This document shows, in pieces, positions 37,956 to 47,824 of a DNA stretch of 63,720 nucleotides. Both the position numbers and the translations under genes were made by a program. The stretch is from Pedosphaera sp. (GTDB taxonomy: Bacteria; Verrucomicrobiota; Verrucomicrobiia; Limisphaerales; Pedosphaeraceae), in assembly GCA_028293325.1 (NCBI GenBank), contig JAQGPA010000111.1:1-63720 (forward strand). The letters are read 5' to 3'. Each line of letters opens with the position of its first letter. Positions within the stretch are counted from its first letter, which is position 1. The notes under the pieces were generated by a model that did not search any database, was not told the origin of the DNA, and was given only the letters and a program-made list of their open reading frames with translations.

Positions 37956-39868
37956 AAAAGTGGCTGCCATGGATCATTGTTGCGATATTTGCCTTTTGGG
38001 TGGCGGGATCCCTGCGGGTGCCGCCCGATAAGGAATGGGCCATCAACGGGTTTGGCCGGTTGCCAGTGGTTTATGAGGGGCGCACCAAACCGTTTGATTC
38101 TTTGGCCCGCAACACCCTGTTGCAACTCCGCGAAAAGCAGACCGCCAATTTGGAGCCTTGGAAAGGTTGGAATGAGAAGCCCAGGATCATCCCCGCAACC
38201 GAGTGGCTGTTGGGCGTGATGATGAAACCGGAAGAGGCGGATGCCTGGCCCGTATTTCGCATCGACAATCCGGAGGTAAAGAGTCTGCTCGGCTTGCCGG
38301 GTGACCCTGATCTGAAGAACAAGCAGGATGGAAAGCATTACTCCTGGCTCCAGATTCAACCGAAAATTGCCGACTTGGAGCGCGAGGTTGGACGGGCTTC
38401 GGCTGTGGAAGCGTCCCGCCGCCGGCCGTATGAGCAGGCATTGCTCAAGCTTTGGAACGGCCAACAACTTTATAATCGGCTCAAATATACTTTGGGCCCC
38501 GCGAGCACCGGCCAATTGGATGATGCGCTCAAGCCGTACCTGGAAAAAGTGGAAGCTGGCCGCGCGGCTTATATGGCCAGAATGCAGGACGGAAAATTTG
38601 ATCCGGCTGCCATGGCCTGGTTCATGGAGCAATTTGAGACTCCCCTGGTAATTCCGGTGGATCGGCAAAATTCTGGTGATCAATGGATGCGAGTCGCAGA
38701 GTCGATCATTCAATCGGCCAATACGGGCGCGCCGCCCAATTTCGCCTTGCTAGCGTACAATAAAATGAGCCATGCCTATCGCACCGGTCAGGCCGGGGAT
38801 TTCAAGGTGGCAGTGGCAGAGTATCGCGCGCAACTGGCTGATAAATTCACCCCGGAATTAAAAAAGGGGGCGAACGAACAGTTTTTCAACAACGTCGAGC
38901 CGTTTTACAAGGCGATGATTCTTTTCCTCTGCGGTTTTCTGTTCGTGCTCGCCTACTGGTTTAAACCCGGTGAATGGGATTGGACGCGACGGACGTCCGT
39001 GGGATTGGTGCTGCTGGCGTTGGCAGTCCACACTTCGGGGCTCGTCGCGCGAATGATGCTTGAAGGACGGCCGCCCGTAACCAACCTGTATTCCTCCGCC
39101 ATCTTCATTGGGTGGGGCGCAACCATTTTGGGTCTGCTCCTCGAAAAATTCTGGCGTAATTCGATCGGCGTGATGGTTTCCTCGATCATAGGATTCACCA
39201 CCCTGATTATCGCCCATCATTTGAGCCTGAGCGGGGACACGATGGAAATGATGCGCGCGGTGCTGGATACGAATTTCTGGCTCGCCACGCACGTGGTGGT
39301 GGTCACGCTAGGCTATGCTTCAACTTTTGTCGCCGGCGTGCTGGCGATTATTTACGTCGTGCAGGGAGTATTTACCCGTGCTTTGACGCCGGAAATGTCC
39401 AAGTCACTGAGCCGGATGATTTATGGGATTGTTTGTTTCGCGGCCCTGTTCAGCTTCGTGGGCACGGTGTTGGGCGGCATTTGGGCGGATCAGTCATGGG
39501 GACGTTTTTGGGGTTGGGACGTGAAGGAAAATGGCGCGCTGATTATTGTGCTTTGGAATGCGCTCGTCCTACATGCGCGTTGGGGCGGCATGGTGCGGGA
39601 GCGGGGACTGGCCAACATGGCCATCGTCGGGAATATTGTGACCAGTTGGTCATGGTTCGGGGTGAACATGCTGGGAATTGGGCTGCATTCCTATGGGTTT
39701 ACGGATGCGGCCTTTCGGTGGCTGGTGTTGTTCGTGGTAAGTCAGCTTATTCTGATTGCGCTTGGCTCGCTGCCCAAGCAGATGTGGAAGAGTTTTCGGG
39801 AAGCAGCAGACCAAAAGGCAAATCTAGCGAAAGCTGAAGACAGAAAGCCGGTATCGGCGATCACCTGA
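37952..39868 (+). CDS. ccsA: CcsA/ResC-type cytochrome c assembly protein
   Basis: About 638 aa from the ATG at 37952; the longer frame from 37853 overlaps resB and is unlikely. One N-terminal helix (WLPWIIVAIFAFWVAG) is followed by ~300 exported residues without a recognised domain. Then come about eight membrane helices containing the tryptophan-rich heme-handling motif WGRFWGWDVKENGALIIVLWN and conserved His residues (VHTSGLVARM, IIAHHLSLSGD, LATHVVVVTLGYAS, GLHSYGF). The large N-terminal extension is longer than in classical CcsA. Together with resB it forms the system II heme lyase. Confidence 0.9.
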   Translation: MKKWLPWIIVAIFAFWVAGSLRVPPDKEWAINGFGRLPVVYEGRTKPFDSLARNTLLQLREKQTANLEPWKGWNEKPRIIPATEWLLGVMMKPEEADAWPVFRIDNPEVKSLLGLPGDPDLKNKQDGKHYSWLQIQPKIADLEREVGRASAVEASRRRPYEQALLKLWNGQQLYNRLKYTLGPASTGQLDDALKPYLEKVEAGRAAYMARMQDGKFDPAAMAWFMEQFETPLVIPVDRQNSGDQWMRVAESIIQSANTGAPPNFALLAYNKMSHAYRTGQAGDFKVAVAEYRAQLADKFTPELKKGANEQFFNNVEPFYKAMILFLCGFLFVLAYWFKPGEWDWTRRTSVGLVLLALAVHTSGLVARMMLEGRPPVTNLYSSAIFIGWGATILGLLLEKFWRNSIGVMVSSIIGFTTLIIAHHLSLSGDTMEMMRAVLDTNFWLATHVVVVTLGYASTFVAGVLAIIYVVQGVFTRALTPEMSKSLSRMIYGIVCFAALFSFVGTVLGGIWADQSWGRFWGWDVKENGALIIVLWNALVLHARWGGMVRERGLANMAIVGNIVTSWSWFGVNMLGIGLHSYGFTDAAFRWLVLFVVSQLILIALGSLPKQMWKSFREAADQKANLAKAEDRKPVSAIT

Positions 39869-40003
39869 ATAAAACGGCCTTCACTGCGGCAAGGATGATG
39901 GTTTTTCCATGAGCCTACTGGAGGTTGTTGGCCGCAAGGGTCTTAAAGTCTTTGACGCTTTGCCGTTCTTCCCTTAGTTTTTGTCACCCTTTAAAAGGAT
40001 TAA

Positions 40004-43000
40004 ATGATCGGATTTATTGTCAAAAAGTTCATCGGTTCGAAAAACGACCGGGAGATTAAGAGACTTCGCCCGCTGGTGGCGAAGATCAACGAGCTGGAGG
40101 CTGAACTCCAGAAAGCCCCGGAGGACGCCCTGCGCCAAAAAACGGCCGCTTGGAAGGCGCGCCTTGCCGCAATCGAGGACAAGGAAGAACTCGACCGCGC
40201 CCTGGCCGAAATTCTGCCGGAAGCATTTGCGGTGGTGAAGAATGCCTGCCGCCGGCTTTGCGGCACGGAAGTCATGGTGCGCGAGCATCCGCTGAAGTGG
40301 GAAATGGTGCCCTTTGACGTGCAGCTCATCGGCGGCATCAGCCTGCACAACGGCAAAATCGCTGAAATGGCGACGGGTGAAGGCAAGACGCTGGTGGCCA
40401 CGTTGCCGGTATATCTGAACGCACTGACCGGACGGGGTGTTCATGTAGTGACGGTGAATGATTACCTGGCGGCCCGCGACGGTGAGTGGATGGGGGCGGT
40501 TTACAAATTTCTTGGGCTGACGGTCGGTTGCATTCTGCACGATCAATCGCCCGCGGAACGTCGCGAGCAATATAATTGCGATATCACTTACGGCACGAAT
40601 GCCGAGTTCGGTTTTGATTACCTGCGCGACAACGGCATGGCCACGCGCAGGGAGGAGCAGGTGCAGCGCGGTCATTACTTCGCCATTGTGGACGAAGTAG
40701 ATTCGATCCTCATTGATGAAGCCCGGGTACCGTTGATTATCAGTGGTCCGTCCATCGTGAATGTGGACAACCAGTACGGCCAGTTCAAACCGCAGGTGGA
40801 GTCATTGGTTTTTGCCCAGCAGAAACTTTGTGCTCGGTTTATTTCGGAGGCCGAGGCGTTGATTCGCAAGTTGCGGCCCGAAGATGGCTCGAACCCCGCC
40901 AATCCCGCCGTGATCGAACGCGAGATCGGCTTGCTGCTTTACCGGGTGAAACTGGGGCAACCAACTTCAGAGCAGTTGCTCAAGTTGCTGGAAGAGCCGG
41001 CGAATCTGCGTTTGATGAACAAGGCGGAGTTGGAAATGCACGGCGACCAATCCAAGAAGGAGCTTTACGCGCAGAAGGAAGAGTTGCTTTTTGCCATCGA
41101 TGAAAAGAGCCACGACGCCGACCTGACGGAAAAGGGGCGAAATTTTCTCAGCCCCAAAGACCCGGACGCGTTCATGTTGCCGGATCTGGGCACTGCCTTG
41201 CATGAAGTCGATACCGGCCCGGAGACCGATGCGCGCAAGCGCGTTGAGGCCAAGGCCAAGCTGCAAGCTGAATTCGAAGCGAAGGCGCAAAGAATCCATT
41301 CGATCTCCCAGTTGCTGAAGGCATACAGTCTTTATCTGAAAGACGTGCAATACGTGGTTCAGGAAAACAAGGTCATCATTGTGGATGAAAATACGGGCCG
41401 CTTGATGACCGGCCGGCGTTGGAGCGACGGGTTGCATCAGGCGGTGGAAGCCAAGGAAGGGGTGGAAATCGAGCGCGAGACCCAGACGTTGGCGACCATC
41501 ACCATTCAAAATTATTTTCGTCTCTATCGGAAGCTGGCGGGCATGACCGGCACGGCGGAAACCGAGGCTTCGGAATTCTTTGATATTTACAAATTGGGCG
41601 TGGCCGTCATCCCAACCAACCGCGCCATCGCCCGCAAGGACGCCAACGATTCGGTTTATAAGACCCGACGCGAAAAATTCGGCGCGGCGGTCAAGGAGAT
41701 CCAAACCGTCCATCAACTGGGGCGGCCTATCCTGGTCGGCACCATTTCCGTGGAGGTTAGCGAACTGCTTTCGCGGATGTTGAAGAAAGCGGGCATCGTC
41801 CATTCGGTATTGAACGCGAAATTTCACGAGCAGGAAGCGGAGATTGTGGCGCGGGCGGGCCAGCGTGGTTCTGTGACCATCGCCACGAACATGGCCGGGC
41901 GCGGCACGGACATCAAGCTCGGCACCGCCGTGCCGGATTTGGGCGGGCTGCACGTCATCGGCACAGAGCGGCACGAATCCCGGCGCATTGACCGTCAGTT
42001 GCGGGGTCGTTGCGCGCGCCAGGGCGATCCCGGTTCATCGCACTTCTTCGTTTCACTGGAAGATGATCTGATGCGGTTGTTCGGTTCGGATCGCATCGTC
42101 AAGTATATGGAGAGAATGGGATTGGAAGAGGGGCAGGAATTAGAGCATCCATTGTTGAACCGGTCCATTGGCCAGGCGCAGGTGCGGGTGGAACAACACA
42201 ACTTTCAGATTCGTAAACGCACGTTGGAATACGATGACGTGATGAACAAGCAGCGCGAAGTCATCTACGGCTTCCGCAACGAAATCATCAACTCGGACGA
42301 TGTGCGCGATCGCCTGATGGACATCATGGAAGAAGTGGTGATCCAGAAGGTCGAGGAATTTACGGCGGCGGGTACGGAACCGACGGAATGGAAAGTGCGC
42401 AACCTGGCGGATTGGGTGAATTTGAATTTCCCGCTCGGAATGCCGGAGGAGGAAATTGTCAAAGCGGCCCAGGCGGGACACGAAGCGCCCGTGGCGGGCT
42501 CCGTTTATGACGGACTCAGTCCGGCGCAATTCGCGGTCTGTAATTTTATTTCCGAGAATGTCCACAAGGCCTACAAGCTGAAGATTGAGTTTGAGAATCC
42601 CGATGCGCTCAAGGCCCTGGAGCGTCACACGATTCTCACTTCCATCGACCGGCTCTGGCAGGAACATCTCTATGAGATGGACAGCTTGCGCAACAGCATT
42701 GGCCTGCGGGCCCACGGCCAGCGCGACCCGCTGATCGAATACAAGGCCGAGGCATTCAAGATTTTTGAGGAGTTGATGGTTAACATCAAGACCGACATCT
42801 GCCACCACATTTTCCGTAGCGCCTCCAGCCTGAACGCGTTTGAGCAATTCCTGCGCAACGCGCCCAAGACCACGACTCATCAGAGTGGCAGCGCCTTTGA
42901 CGACCAGAAACGGCAGCCTGAGGCTAATCGTGCCCCCAGCGACATGGTCAGTGAAGCCGCCGCCGCGATGGAAAAGGCCAAACCGACGCGCTCCGGGCCC

Positions 43001-43069
43001 AAAGTGGGACGCAATGACCCTTGCCCCTGCCAAAGCGGCAAAAAGTACAAGCAATGCTGCGGTAAATAA
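40004..43069 (+). CDS. secA: Preprotein translocase ATPase SecA
   Basis: 1021 aa. The motor for Sec-dependent export. Walker A is in EMATGEGKTLVATLP, followed by VVTVNDYLAARDGEWM and Walker B DEVDSILIDEARVPLIISG. The preprotein-binding domain (about 240-440) carries an insert compared with E. coli SecA. The second helicase half includes VDENTGRLMTGRRWSDGLHQA, GMTGTAETEASEF, TNMAGRGTDIKLG and GRCARQGDPGSS. The C-terminus has the SEC-C zinc motif RNDPCPCQSGKKYKQCC. Complete and standing alone. Many exported proteins in this window would depend on it. Confidence 0.97.
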   Translation: MIGFIVKKFIGSKNDREIKRLRPLVAKINELEAELQKAPEDALRQKTAAWKARLAAIEDKEELDRALAEILPEAFAVVKNACRRLCGTEVMVREHPLKWEMVPFDVQLIGGISLHNGKIAEMATGEGKTLVATLPVYLNALTGRGVHVVTVNDYLAARDGEWMGAVYKFLGLTVGCILHDQSPAERREQYNCDITYGTNAEFGFDYLRDNGMATRREEQVQRGHYFAIVDEVDSILIDEARVPLIISGPSIVNVDNQYGQFKPQVESLVFAQQKLCARFISEAEALIRKLRPEDGSNPANPAVIEREIGLLLYRVKLGQPTSEQLLKLLEEPANLRLMNKAELEMHGDQSKKELYAQKEELLFAIDEKSHDADLTEKGRNFLSPKDPDAFMLPDLGTALHEVDTGPETDARKRVEAKAKLQAEFEAKAQRIHSISQLLKAYSLYLKDVQYVVQENKVIIVDENTGRLMTGRRWSDGLHQAVEAKEGVEIERETQTLATITIQNYFRLYRKLAGMTGTAETEASEFFDIYKLGVAVIPTNRAIARKDANDSVYKTRREKFGAAVKEIQTVHQLGRPILVGTISVEVSELLSRMLKKAGIVHSVLNAKFHEQEAEIVARAGQRGSVTIATNMAGRGTDIKLGTAVPDLGGLHVIGTERHESRRIDRQLRGRCARQGDPGSSHFFVSLEDDLMRLFGSDRIVKYMERMGLEEGQELEHPLLNRSIGQAQVRVEQHNFQIRKRTLEYDDVMNKQREVIYGFRNEIINSDDVRDRLMDIMEEVVIQKVEEFTAAGTEPTEWKVRNLADWVNLNFPLGMPEEEIVKAAQAGHEAPVAGSVYDGLSPAQFAVCNFISENVHKAYKLKIEFENPDALKALERHTILTSIDRLWQEHLYEMDSLRNSIGLRAHGQRDPLIEYKAEAFKIFEELMVNIKTDICHHIFRSASSLNAFEQFLRNAPKTTTHQSGSAFDDQKRQPEANRAPSDMVSEAAAAMEKAKPTRSGPKVGRNDPCPCQSGKKYKQCCGK

Positions 43070-43191
43070 GCTTCGCATCCGACGGGCGAATTTTTATTCC
43101 GGTCGTTGCCTTGCGCGAACAGCGGACCGGGTGCATAATAAAAATCGCAGCCAGGTCTCAGGGTCAACAAAGGGATTTGGCGGTCTGGAAA

Positions 43192-43809
43192 ATGAAAAAC
43201 CGAACGCCAATTCTTATCGTCCTGGCCATGGTTGCCGGAACGAGTCTTCTTCTCAGTGCACACGGTGAACCCACTTCGACCGCGCCTCTTTCCTATGGTG
43301 TGCCGGATGTGGTGAAGCTGTATTCAAGCGGGGTCGATAAGGAAGTCATTGTCAGTTACGTCGAAAATTCCAAGGTGGCCTACCAGTTGAACGCGAATGA
43401 TATTATTCAACTTCATGAATTGGGAATGCCTTCGGATGTTGTTGCCGTCATGATCCGTCACGGTGCGCAAGTTCTACAGCAGGGGATCAATGCATCCCTG
43501 CAATATCAACAGGAAGCGGCCGCCCAGAGTCAGGCGGCTGACGCGGCTGCAGCGAACACTTACGCCGCACCCACGGCTGCTCCCGCGCCGCAATCTTCGG
43601 TGTCGGTGACCTACATTGGCGGGAATCCGGGCAACGGTTTCTATTCGTATCCAGCTTACTATCCGAGCTATTACCCTTACGCTTATTCTTACTATAGCTA
43701 CCCGCGTTATTATCGCGGGTCCTTGGGTTCATATCGTCACTTCAGCCCGCACAACCAAGCCCGGGGCTTTGGCCGTTCGTCAGGTTTTTCAGCCCACGTC
43801 CGCTTCTGA
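43192..43809 (+). CDS. Exported protein with Tyr-rich C-terminus
   Basis: 205 aa from the ATG at 43192 (a longer frame starts at 43111). Signal peptide LIVLAMVAGTSLLLSAHG. A conserved-looking helical part follows (VPDVVKLYSSGVDKEVIVSYVENS, NANDIIQLHELGMPSDVVAVMI), a repeat-like pattern seen in small exported proteins. Then come a Gln/Ala linker and a Tyr/Ser/Pro-rich tail (YSYPAYYPSYYPYAYSYYSY) ending with Arg/His/Phe. The low-complexity tail suggests a surface or matrix location. I do not recognise a function. Confidence 0.7.
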   Translation: MKNRTPILIVLAMVAGTSLLLSAHGEPTSTAPLSYGVPDVVKLYSSGVDKEVIVSYVENSKVAYQLNANDIIQLHELGMPSDVVAVMIRHGAQVLQQGINASLQYQQEAAAQSQAADAAAANTYAAPTAAPAPQSSVSVTYIGGNPGNGFYSYPAYYPSYYPYAYSYYSYPRYYRGSLGSYRHFSPHNQARGFGRSSGFSAHVRF

Positions 43810-43850
43810 GGGCAGGGTTTTATGTCCTTGCGCTGCGCGGGTGGTTTTGG

Positions 43851-44207
43851 TTGAGTCGCTTTAGATTGCACCTTGACCGTAAATCATCCGTTGTTAACGG
43901 AATTGCGAAAGCAGCGCTCGGCGGTTTACTAGCCATCCTGTTGCTGTTCACGGTTACCCTCGCGGCGAGTCCTTCGCTGCACCGACTGGTTCATACGGAC
44001 GAGTCTGCGGACAGTCATCTTTGTGTCGTCTGCCTGCTGGCACAGGGACAGGTCAATTCCACGGAATGTCTTTGTTTTCTCTCCGCCTTTGTTTTCTCCT
44101 TGATACTGCTGGTCTGCACGGCAAGGGCGGTTGCCCAAGCCAAGATTGACTGCCGGTTATCTCCCAGCCGGGCTCCGCCTTGCTGCTTCTCTGCTCGCAT
44201 CGGTTAG
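43851..44207 (+). CDS. Small membrane protein with Cys/His motifs, next to the metal uptake genes
   Basis: 118 aa from a TTG start. Two hydrophobic segments (ALGGLLAILLLFTVTLAAS and LCFLSAFVFSLILLVCTARAV) flank a short loop reading SLHRLVHTDESADSHLCVVCLLAQGQV, with three His and a CVVC pair that could bind a metal. Similar small proteins (DUF2946-like) often sit beside metal transport genes. The position just before a porin and a TroA-type binding protein fits a role in zinc, copper or manganese handling. The family assignment is tentative. Confidence 0.55.
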   Translation: MSRFRLHLDRKSSVVNGIAKAALGGLLAILLLFTVTLAASPSLHRLVHTDESADSHLCVVCLLAQGQVNSTECLCFLSAFVFSLILLVCTARAVAQAKIDCRLSPSRAPPCCFSARIG

Positions 44208-44282
44208 TCTTCAGATTTGTTTTAATAATTTGTCTGCGGTGCAATGGCGCCAACAGACGCAGGGTTTCCAGAGAAGAACGTT

Positions 44283-45818
44283 ATGAAATTTAGCAAGCTA
44301 ATGGGGTGGTCTTCCGCCTTTTGCCTGGGCGCGACACTGTTGCAGGCGCAGGAGACAAATGAAGTAGAGCAGTTGAAGCAGCAGCTTAAGGAAGCGACGG
44401 CAAATTTTGACAGAGTCATCAAGGAACAACGTCAAATCATCGATTCGCTGAATCACCGGTTGGATGTGGTGCAGGCGGCCATGACCAATCTGCCCGCAAG
44501 TGCCCCGCCGGTAACGGCGGAGCAGGAACAGAAAAATCGCGCTGCGGCTGAAGAGAAGGCGAAATTGGAACAACAACTGGCCGCCGAGTTAGGCACGAAT
44601 GTGGCGCCATCCATGGCCACGCCTGCCGTGCCGTTGGCACCGGCCTGGACACCTGCGCAGCCAATGACGGTCGCCCGCGCCGGATCGTCCTACATGAATA
44701 TCAGTTTCGATACTCTGATGGTTGTGGGCAGTTCCACGGCGCATGATCCATCCGCGCAGTTGGAACTTGGCGACCATGATCCGATCAAGCGCGGTTTCTC
44801 ATTGCGGAACGCGGAAATTGCGGTGGATGGGGCGGTGGATCCGTATTTCAAGGGATTCGGCAACATCGTGCTCAAGCTGGACCAGAACAACCAAACCAGC
44901 ATCGAACTGGAAGAAGCGTATATGGTCACGACGGCGCTTCCGGGTAATCTGCAAGTCAAGGCGGGGCAGTTTTTCGCCAATTTTGGCCGACAGAATTCGC
45001 AGCATCCGCACACGTGGGCGTTCGTGGATGATCCAATCATTCTCACACGCGAATTTGGACCGGATGGTTTGCGCAGCGTGGCGGCGCAGGTTTCCTACCT
45101 GTTGCCGTTGCCTTTTTATACCGAGGCTTTCCTGGGAATTTTGGACGGGCAGGGGGGCACATCGTTCAGTTTTCGGAATCCTGGCGATCCGGATAGCCAG
45201 GGTGTGAATCGCTTCCATGGCCGGATGACCATTGATCGCGTATTGGAAGGACCACAGGATTTGGTTTATGTTCCCCGCCTCGCGTCATCGTTTGAGCTGA
45301 CGGACCAACAAACGCTGGTGGTGGGCGCTTCGGGCGCGTTCGGCCCGAACGATACCGGACCGCACAGTCGGACGGAGATTTACGGCGTGGATATGTATTG
45401 GAAATGGAAGTCGGCCCACGCCAATGAAGGATTTCCGTTTGTGTCGTGGCAGACCGAAGGGTTGTTCAGTCGCTTTGGAGCGGCGGCAGATCCGACCGCG
45501 ACCGTGCCGGGGCCGCTCCCGGCGGAGAATTTGCACGACTGGGGCATGTACAGCCAGGTGCTGTGGGGATTCAAACCGCATTGGGTGGCTGGTTTGCGCG
45601 GCGAATATGCGGACGGAGACACCGGCGCATTTGATGCCAATGATGTATTTCGCGGACAACGAACGCGGATTTCGCCGGGGTTGACTTGGTTCCCGAGCGA
45701 GTTCTCCAAAATCCGTTTGCAGTACAATTATGATCACGGGGAATTTTTCGGGGACCAACACTCAGTCTGGATGCAGTTCGAATTTTTGCTGGGCGCTCAC
45801 GGGGCGCACAAGTTTTAA
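44283..45818 (+). CDS. Outer-membrane porin (phosphate-selective porin O/P-like fold) of the metal uptake locus
   Basis: About 511 aa from the ATG at 44283. Signal peptide MKFSKLMGWSSAFCLGATLLQAQ; then a short coiled coil (VEQLKQQLKEATANFDRVI) of the kind that trimerises or touches peptidoglycan; a Pro/Ala linker; then a beta-barrel of alternating strands (FSLRNAEIAVDGAVDPYFKG, FGNIVLKLDQNN, VKAGQFFANFGRQNSQH, FSKIRLQYNYDHGEFF, SVWMQFEFLLG) ending in Phe, the usual barrel signal. It resembles OprO/OprP-type porins. Its gene lies 21 bases before a TroA-type binding protein, so I infer that it admits the metal, or its chelate, taken up by that ABC system. Confidence 0.8.
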   Translation: MKFSKLMGWSSAFCLGATLLQAQETNEVEQLKQQLKEATANFDRVIKEQRQIIDSLNHRLDVVQAAMTNLPASAPPVTAEQEQKNRAAAEEKAKLEQQLAAELGTNVAPSMATPAVPLAPAWTPAQPMTVARAGSSYMNISFDTLMVVGSSTAHDPSAQLELGDHDPIKRGFSLRNAEIAVDGAVDPYFKGFGNIVLKLDQNNQTSIELEEAYMVTTALPGNLQVKAGQFFANFGRQNSQHPHTWAFVDDPIILTREFGPDGLRSVAAQVSYLLPLPFYTEAFLGILDGQGGTSFSFRNPGDPDSQGVNRFHGRMTIDRVLEGPQDLVYVPRLASSFELTDQQTLVVGASGAFGPNDTGPHSRTEIYGVDMYWKWKSAHANEGFPFVSWQTEGLFSRFGAAADPTATVPGPLPAENLHDWGMYSQVLWGFKPHWVAGLRGEYADGDTGAFDANDVFRGQRTRISPGLTWFPSEFSKIRLQYNYDHGEFFGDQHSVWMQFEFLLGAHGAHKF

Positions 45819-45839
45819 CCAAACGAGAAATAAAGTTTT

Positions 45840-46760
45840 ATGAAATTGAGAATTAATAAATTGGGAATGATGCTCCTGCTGGCATTTGCGCCGTGGGCGG
45901 CGCAAGCCAAATTAAATGTGGTGGCGACCACGCCGGACTTTGGTTCCATCGCGCGAGAAATTGGCGGTGATAAAACCGATGTGAACATGCTGGCGCGGCC
46001 GACGGAAGATCCGCATTTCGTGGATGCCAAGCCGAGTTTCATCGTGAAGCTCAATCGCGCGGATGCCGTGGTGGAAGGGGGCGCGGAACTGGAAATCGGC
46101 TGGCTGCCGCGCTTGTTGGACGACGCGCGCAACACCAAGCTGGAATCCGGCGCGCCCGGCCATATTGCCTGCAATCAGGGGATCCAGTTAATGGATGTGC
46201 CAACGACGCTGGATCGTTCCAAGGGAGACATTCATGCGTCGGGTAATCCGCATTTCATGACGGATCCGGCAAATGCGCGCATCGTGGCGCAACACCTTGC
46301 GGAGGCATTTATCGCGTTGGATCCAAAGTCAGCCGACACCTATCAAGCGAATCTCAAAAAATTCACCGGTGAGCTGGACGCAAAGATGGAGGAGTGGCAG
46401 AAGCTGCTGGCGCCCTACAAAGGGCAGCAAATCGTGGCTTATCACGATGCCTGGCCTTATTTTGCGCGGCGCTTTGGGTTGACGATAGATTTGTTTTTGG
46501 AACCGAAGCCGGGCATTCCACCCACGCCAGCACATCTCGCGGAAGTAATTATGAAAATGAAGGCGGACAAAATTCATGTGATTATCGTCGATCCGTATCA
46601 AAATCGTAAGACGGCCGAGACGGTGGCGCGCAACACCGGGGCCACGGTGGTGGATGTGACGCAGTTTCCCGGTGGCGTGAAGGGAACGGAGGGCGGTTAC
46701 ATTCAGATGATGGATTATCTGGTGAATGCAGTGGCCAAGGCGCTGGCACAGAAACCGTGA
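45840..46760 (+). CDS. Metal ABC transporter substrate-binding protein (ZnuA/TroA family)
   Basis: 306 aa with a signal peptide (MMLLLAFAPWAAQA). Cluster A-I binding protein for Zn or Mn in the periplasm. The likely metal ligands are H59 (EDPHFVDAKPS), H138 (GNPHFMTDP), H202 (VAYHDAWPYF) and D251 (IIVDPYQNRK). The long linker helix between lobes is present (ANARIVAQHLAEAFIALDP). There is no His-rich loop, so metal choice (Zn or Mn) cannot be decided. Followed 34 bases later by the permease. Confidence 0.9.
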   Translation: MKLRINKLGMMLLLAFAPWAAQAKLNVVATTPDFGSIAREIGGDKTDVNMLARPTEDPHFVDAKPSFIVKLNRADAVVEGGAELEIGWLPRLLDDARNTKLESGAPGHIACNQGIQLMDVPTTLDRSKGDIHASGNPHFMTDPANARIVAQHLAEAFIALDPKSADTYQANLKKFTGELDAKMEEWQKLLAPYKGQQIVAYHDAWPYFARRFGLTIDLFLEPKPGIPPTPAHLAEVIMKMKADKIHVIIVDPYQNRKTAETVARNTGATVVDVTQFPGGVKGTEGGYIQMMDYLVNAVAKALAQKP

Positions 46761-46794
46761 CGCATTTAGACAGCGCAAAAACAAGGCAAAATAA

Positions 46795-47670
46795 ATGAGT
46801 GAAATCTGGTCTGTCATGCAGTGGCCGCTGATTGCGTGCCTGTTATTGCCGGGGATCTTGGTTTATCTGGGACTGCATATAGTCCGGCGCGAAATTATTT
46901 TCGTGGATTTGGCGCTGGCACAGGTGGCGACGCTGGGAACATGTGTCGCTATTTTATTGCATTATGAGCCGAACTCCACCCAGGCCTATTTGATGTCGCT
47001 GGGATTCACCTTTATCGGCGCCATTATTTTCACTTTGACCCGCAACCGGGGGCATCATCATGTGCCGCAAGAGGCACTGATTGGGATAGTTTATGTGGTG
47101 GCGGCGGCACTGGGAATTTTGCTGTTGAGCCGCAGCGCGGAGGGGAATGAGGAATTGCGCCGGACGCTGATTGGTGACGTATTGTTGGTCAGTCCCCAAC
47201 AGGTATGGAGAACTTTTGCGCTCTACGTCGGAGTGGCGGTGGTTCATTTTGTTTTTCGCAGGAAGTTTTTTGCGATTTCATTTGAGCCGGAACGGGCGGC
47301 AGCGGAGGGAATCGCAGTGCGCTGGTGGGACTTCTTGTTTTACGTCTTGTTCGGTCTGGTGGTGACGAGCTTTGTGCAAATCGGCGGCGTGCTATTGGTA
47401 TTCTCATATTTAATTGTGCCGGCGGTCTGCGCAAACTTTCTGGCTAACAAATTGAGTTCGTTATTGGTCATCGGCTGGATCACGGCCACGGTTGCGAGTA
47501 TTATTGGTTTGTATGGGTCGTATAAGTTCGACTTTCCCACGGGAGCGGCGATTGTTTGCGTTCTGGGCGCGGCATTGTTGTTGACCGGACTTTTTGCGAT
47601 GTTTCGTCGCAAACCCGAGTGTCCGTGCGAGCCCGAAGCGATCCCCAGGCCGACCACGAACACGAAATAG
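46795..47670 (+). CDS. Metal ABC transporter permease (ABC-3 family, ZnuB-like)
   Basis: 291 aa with seven to eight membrane helices. Family features are ILVYLGLHIVRREIIFVDLALAQVATLGT near the start, LIGIVYVVAAALGILLLSR, GDVLLVSPQQVWRTFALYV, and AEGIAVRWWDFLFYVLFGLVVTSFVQIGG (the ATPase-contact region). It should form the channel for the metal delivered by the preceding binding protein. No ATPase gene lies beside it: the next gene belongs to ATP synthase. The ATPase must be encoded elsewhere. Confidence 0.9.
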   Translation: MSEIWSVMQWPLIACLLLPGILVYLGLHIVRREIIFVDLALAQVATLGTCVAILLHYEPNSTQAYLMSLGFTFIGAIIFTLTRNRGHHHVPQEALIGIVYVVAAALGILLLSRSAEGNEELRRTLIGDVLLVSPQQVWRTFALYVGVAVVHFVFRRKFFAISFEPERAAAEGIAVRWWDFLFYVLFGLVVTSFVQIGGVLLVFSYLIVPAVCANFLANKLSSLLVIGWITATVASIIGLYGSYKFDFPTGAAIVCVLGAALLLTGLFAMFRRKPECPCEPEAIPRPTTNTK

Positions 47671-47824
47671 CTCGGAAAGAGATTGTTTCCGCGACGGGCT
47701 GCCGGCCAAATTGGATAAAGCCGGGGGCTCATGGCAACGGCCTTTGTAACAGGTGCTTCTGTAGCAAGCAGAAAGGAAGCTTGGGAAGAGCTTAACTCCC
47801 TGCAAAAAAAGTCAAAAAAAACGC

